Part shown: piece after piece, positions 60,649-64,000 of the stretch
How positions within the stretch are numbered: the stretch's first letter is position 1
How the letters are laid out: each line of letters starts with the position of its first letter
Assembly: GCA_031002005.1 (NCBI GenBank)
Contig: JARYHS010009186.1
Location: forward strand, 182,864,437 to 182,928,436
Reading direction: 5' to 3'
DNA length: 64,000 bases
Source: Vandiemenella viatica
Lineage: Eukaryota; Arthropoda; Insecta; Orthoptera; Morabidae
Program-made: the position numbers and the translations under genes
Notes under the pieces: generated by a model
The model's input: only the letters and a program-made list of their open reading frames with translations
Told to the model about the DNA's origin: nothing
The model's database searches: none

Positions 60649-62040
60649 ATAAACCTGGTGCCCTCGTTTGATTGTAAACAAACATCCAGTACAGGCGATA
60701 CTTGATCACATATTTTAAGATTGTTTCCAGAACAGTTACACCAAACAATGAATATTAGTTTCTGTAGAATGACTAATGCATTTTGCACTTATTTAACAAG
60801 ACTACAGGATCCTTAGCAGCTGATAAAACAAACTTGCTACAATTGATTTAATTCCCCCTGTTCATTAGTAAAGTCAGATATGGTTTTTTTTATACACATC
60901 CTGAATCACAATTATTTCCTACAATATGTTCATGCAATCAGTTTTAGAGAAAGAAATTACGATGAAAAAAAATTCTAGAGCTGCATATATTGTTTCGTTG
61001 CTTTTGAAATTACGGTGCGATGGAATAATTAAAAATCAGCATACCTCGCAATTCCATATCAGCTGTAATACTTGAAGTTCCCTTCTGGGTTTGTATTTCT
61101 ATGCAAAGAGAAAAGAAACTAGTCAAACTAAATCACCTCTGATCTATTTCCGTATATTTTTCCGTAATACGTTAATTTTCGGGGTCATTGTTGTTGATAA
61201 TGATTTTTTGGATTTGGGAGTTCAAAATACAGAATTATTTCGGCCTGGATTTGTCACATACAAAATTTCGGCGTTAAATTTCCTAAACTAAACAAGTTGA
61301 AGATAGTTTAGCGGATGGTTACCTGCAGAATGTCTGAATCCAGAGTATTATCATTTTCAGCAAGAGAAAAAGAACAGGAGCACGAACACTTGCTGTTAAA
61401 CTCACATTGTGAACAGCCTCAGTATTCAAATAAAAATACAGGACAATCACAACACTCCTGGGTTCTTGTTGTGAGACTAATTTGAAGACGTAGAACTTCC
61501 CAATGGAGTCTGCGATTTGCCACTGTAAAGTCACAAGAACATCTGCTTACCTGCTACAGGAAGACGCTGTCGAGGAAGGATCCAACACATTTGCCATTAT
61601 TAGTTTCTTGGCTGTTATAATTTGAATGGACACTCCATTATTTGTCTGTGTTAGCTGTTGCTAGATATAATCTTTGCTTCTAATATGGTTATTAATAAAT
61701 GGTGCAACAGGTAATGCAGCAATACAAGCTCTCCACAATTATGAGAAATTCCCATTTGTTTCAATTTTATCGTAAATAAATTTAATGCCTTCTTTAATAA
61801 AATTGAAAGTAATAAATAAAAATATTTCTAGGGTAAGGGGCATATTTCAGTCATCAGAAGTTTTCGTATCTACAAATGTGTTTAACAAATGTGTTAATTA
61901 CACATAATCTTGAAAATCAATAAATGCTGATATAGTTTCCATGCATTCTACCGAAATGGTCTTATAAAAAAATTAATGAAAATAACACAATCTTCACTTA
62001 ATCTCCACATTTGTCTTCAACATTTCATGCCTGAGCAAAT
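60649..62040. other. AT-rich noncoding stretch
   Basis: No gene or repeat recognised. Confidence 0.4.
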
Positions 62041-62049
62041 GGTCGTTGC

Positions 62050-62175
62050 TTGACAAACAATTACGATCTGGCGAGATTCATTTAATGGAGGTTGTAGGCA
62101 ACACCGCACCGCCCAGCAATAGCCGTTTTTTAGGCCGCGTGTTTCCGCTGAGGTAAAGTGCTTTGTTGGGCGGAT
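62050..62175. other. Small GC-richer block
   Basis: The patch 'caacaccgcaccgcccagc' to 'gttgggcggatcg' stands out from AT-rich flanks. No exon boundaries or motif can be assigned. Confidence 0.2.
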
Positions 62176-63735
62176 CGAACTTTCGCAATTTCCTGCTTGG
62201 ATAACATGACACAGCGCCTATCAGACGCCGCTTTCACTAACAGGTTAAATTATTTTTTAAGACAGCTAAAAAACGAGCAGACAACAGAATACAAAAGCGA
62301 ATTTGATTGCGGAATTTGTATTAGTGATCTGATTTCGTAAGAGAAACAGTGGCTAATATATATATATGCCTTTCTAAAAAAAATCAAAAACATTTTTTCA
62401 GCTCAGAGAGCTCAGAGAGGAAAAACCTTGTAGCGCTCCGCATTTCAACAAAGATTTCATTCTACTTGCGTGGATATAGAGGGGCAGCAATAATCTACAA
62501 CTGTAAAATTAACTATTTAACGGAGTTATTATTCAGTTTTAAAGATTTGTTTCTGTACAATGATTTTTTTATTTTTGGTTTTGTGGACCTCTCTCTTCAA
62601 CCAAAAAAGAAGGGTAAACTGGAAAGAAAGCTAAAATAATGAGTAAGAGATTATTTTTGCTTCCAATGTAACAGTGAATCAAATCGCTAACATGAGTGTG
62701 ATATATTGTTAGAAATAGAAGTTTAATCGTTTTAGGAATTATTTCCAACTTATTTGTTTCACCTTAATCAATACTACGTCACAGTCAAATAAAAATAACA
62801 TAAATAGGTAGTAAGATTTCTAAACTTAAATTTGGCATATTCTGAATGCTTTAGCTAACATATAGTTTATTGATTCAGTTATTCCAACATTTCCGTTTTA
62901 TCTGTTTGTTTCGACGAAATAAGTAATCGTCTTGTAACGTTTCTGGTATTAGCTCCAAATTTTGAAATATGATTCAAATTATTATATTGATTGAATTTTA
63001 ATACGGATAGGAAAAACTTGCGTGAAATGTTAGGTTTATGTAAGAAATCATCAGTGCGTTTATTTGGTGCTACTCTCATTACATACAAACAGGCGTATTT
63101 ACGTTAACGTTAATTAAAATAGATTTTTCAAAAGTATGCAACGTCTGTTTTACAAGGTGTCTGTCATGCAAACTAACAATTCTTGTAAAGTACGTTATAA
63201 ACACTTCATGAAATTTCCCTTTTATTTATATTACTAACATGAAAATATACAAGCTTGATTTAAGTTTCACTTTAAACTCTAAAAAAATAATTAAGTGAAT
63301 GAGCTTTACTTCTGTGGACGCCAGGATATTTTTAAAAAATACCTAAAATTAAATAACGAAAATTTAATGTTCTGAATGTTTAATTATGAATTAAATGTTC
63401 TCTCCGCGCAAACGACAGTTCATTCGGCCAGAGAGATCTTATCTTGTAGAATTTGATCTAACAGGATCGTAGCTGGGCAATGCTACGAAGTCGAAATCAG
63501 ATTAGTACAGAGTACTTCACTGGTGAAATGTAATTACCATTAGTAGAGAAGTCTGCCACCACACATTGGATAATGTACAAGCAACCTTATGCTGTTGCCC
63601 TGTCATTCTGCCGTCAACTAGTGAAGCAAATGTCCTCAGAAATGCCTTTTGCGTGAGCTCATCCGCTCAAACAAATCCAGCTGGCGTTCGAATTCAGCAC
63701 ATCATGTTCGACCAAGCAGCCAATCGAACAGCCAG
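62176..63735. other. AT-rich noncoding stretch
   Basis: Frames of 60-96 codons at 62158-62639 (+) follow one another but have no domain. Nothing else recognised. Confidence 0.35.
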
Positions 63736-63739
63736 TGGA

Positions 63740-63905
63740 GGCAGGAATTCGGCCATGGCCTTTTGAAGGAAGCATCCCAGCATTTTCCTTGAGTGATTTT
63801 GGGAAAGCATGGAAAATCCAAATCTGGATGCCCGGACGGGGATTCGAACCACCGTCCTCCCGAATGCGAAACCAGAACGCTAACCACTCACCCACCACGA
63901 TCGGT
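63740..63905 (-). mobile_element. SINE family A, 3'-truncated minus-strand copy
   Basis: The head is intact. The B-box complement (ggggattcgaacc, 63838-63850) and A-box region (cgctaaccactcaccc) are followed by the body to 'gaattcggccatggcc' at about 63747. The family 3' end and poly-A are missing, so the junction near 63740 is a break. Confidence 0.88.
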
Positions 63906-64000
63906 GCCTCTCTCTTCTCTGTACCACATGAAATCAGAAAAATTCCAGTATTTTCCGGACTTCTAGATTATTCTATTCATCTGATTGGCAGTACAGTTCC

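Overview
This window looks like eukaryotic nuclear DNA from an insect with a large, AT-rich, repeat-loaded genome. It has no dense coding and no operons. It carries tRNA-derived SINEs with pol III A and B boxes, decayed LINE 3' ends, a Penelope-like element with a GIY-YIG domain, a P-element (THAP9-like) transposase relic and a mariner-like terminal-inverted-repeat element. The SINE body (a pyrimidine-rich block related to 'ggttttccatggtttccccaaatc' split by mutations, then a block ending in 'gacgttaaac') resembles SINEs I associate with polyneopteran insects such as orthopterans and stick insects. That placement is an inference from memory, not a search result.

Layout. 1-4.7 kb: AT-rich noncoding DNA. 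4.7-11.4 kb: the densest transposon cluster, holding a CR1/Jockey-type LINE 3' end, a near-palindrome, two tandem Penelope-type terminal units, a frameshifted P-element relic, a SINE, a 5'-truncated Penelope-like element, a second copy of the same LINE and a helicase-like scrap. 11-19 kb: scattered SINEs, a CpG-rich block with a CRE site (13.9 kb) and a 579-bp TIR element containing the end of a transposase (16.96-17.54 kb). 19.43-19.63 kb: the only convincing host-gene candidate, a short GC-rich first coding exon (MVDPLKVFWLLTNSTYL, then a GT donor). 20-31 kb: mostly featureless AT-rich DNA with SINEs and LINE scraps. 30.9-32.2 kb: a diverged tandem duplication with a period near 554 bp, followed by a CRE cluster and a (TA)25 microsatellite. 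33.4-35.7 kb: a SINE pile-up including a full-length copy with a perfect 14-bp target-site duplication. 36-64 kb: long AT-rich stretches with isolated SINEs, LINE fragments, a third copy of the CR1-like LINE (57.1-57.9 kb) and several GC-richer blocks that could be regulatory.

Apart from the candidate exon, no intact protein-coding gene is supported. Much of the window may be one or more very large introns or intergenic space. The most interesting recurring signal is a hammerhead-ribozyme-like core (TGAWGA, a 4-6 bp stem-loop, then GAAAC or a near variant) seen at 5.36, 5.65, 5.82, 8.62 and 39.57 kb. At 8.6 kb it lies downstream of a Penelope-like ORF on the ORF's own strand. No CRISPR, bacterial gene, rRNA or genuine tRNA gene was seen.
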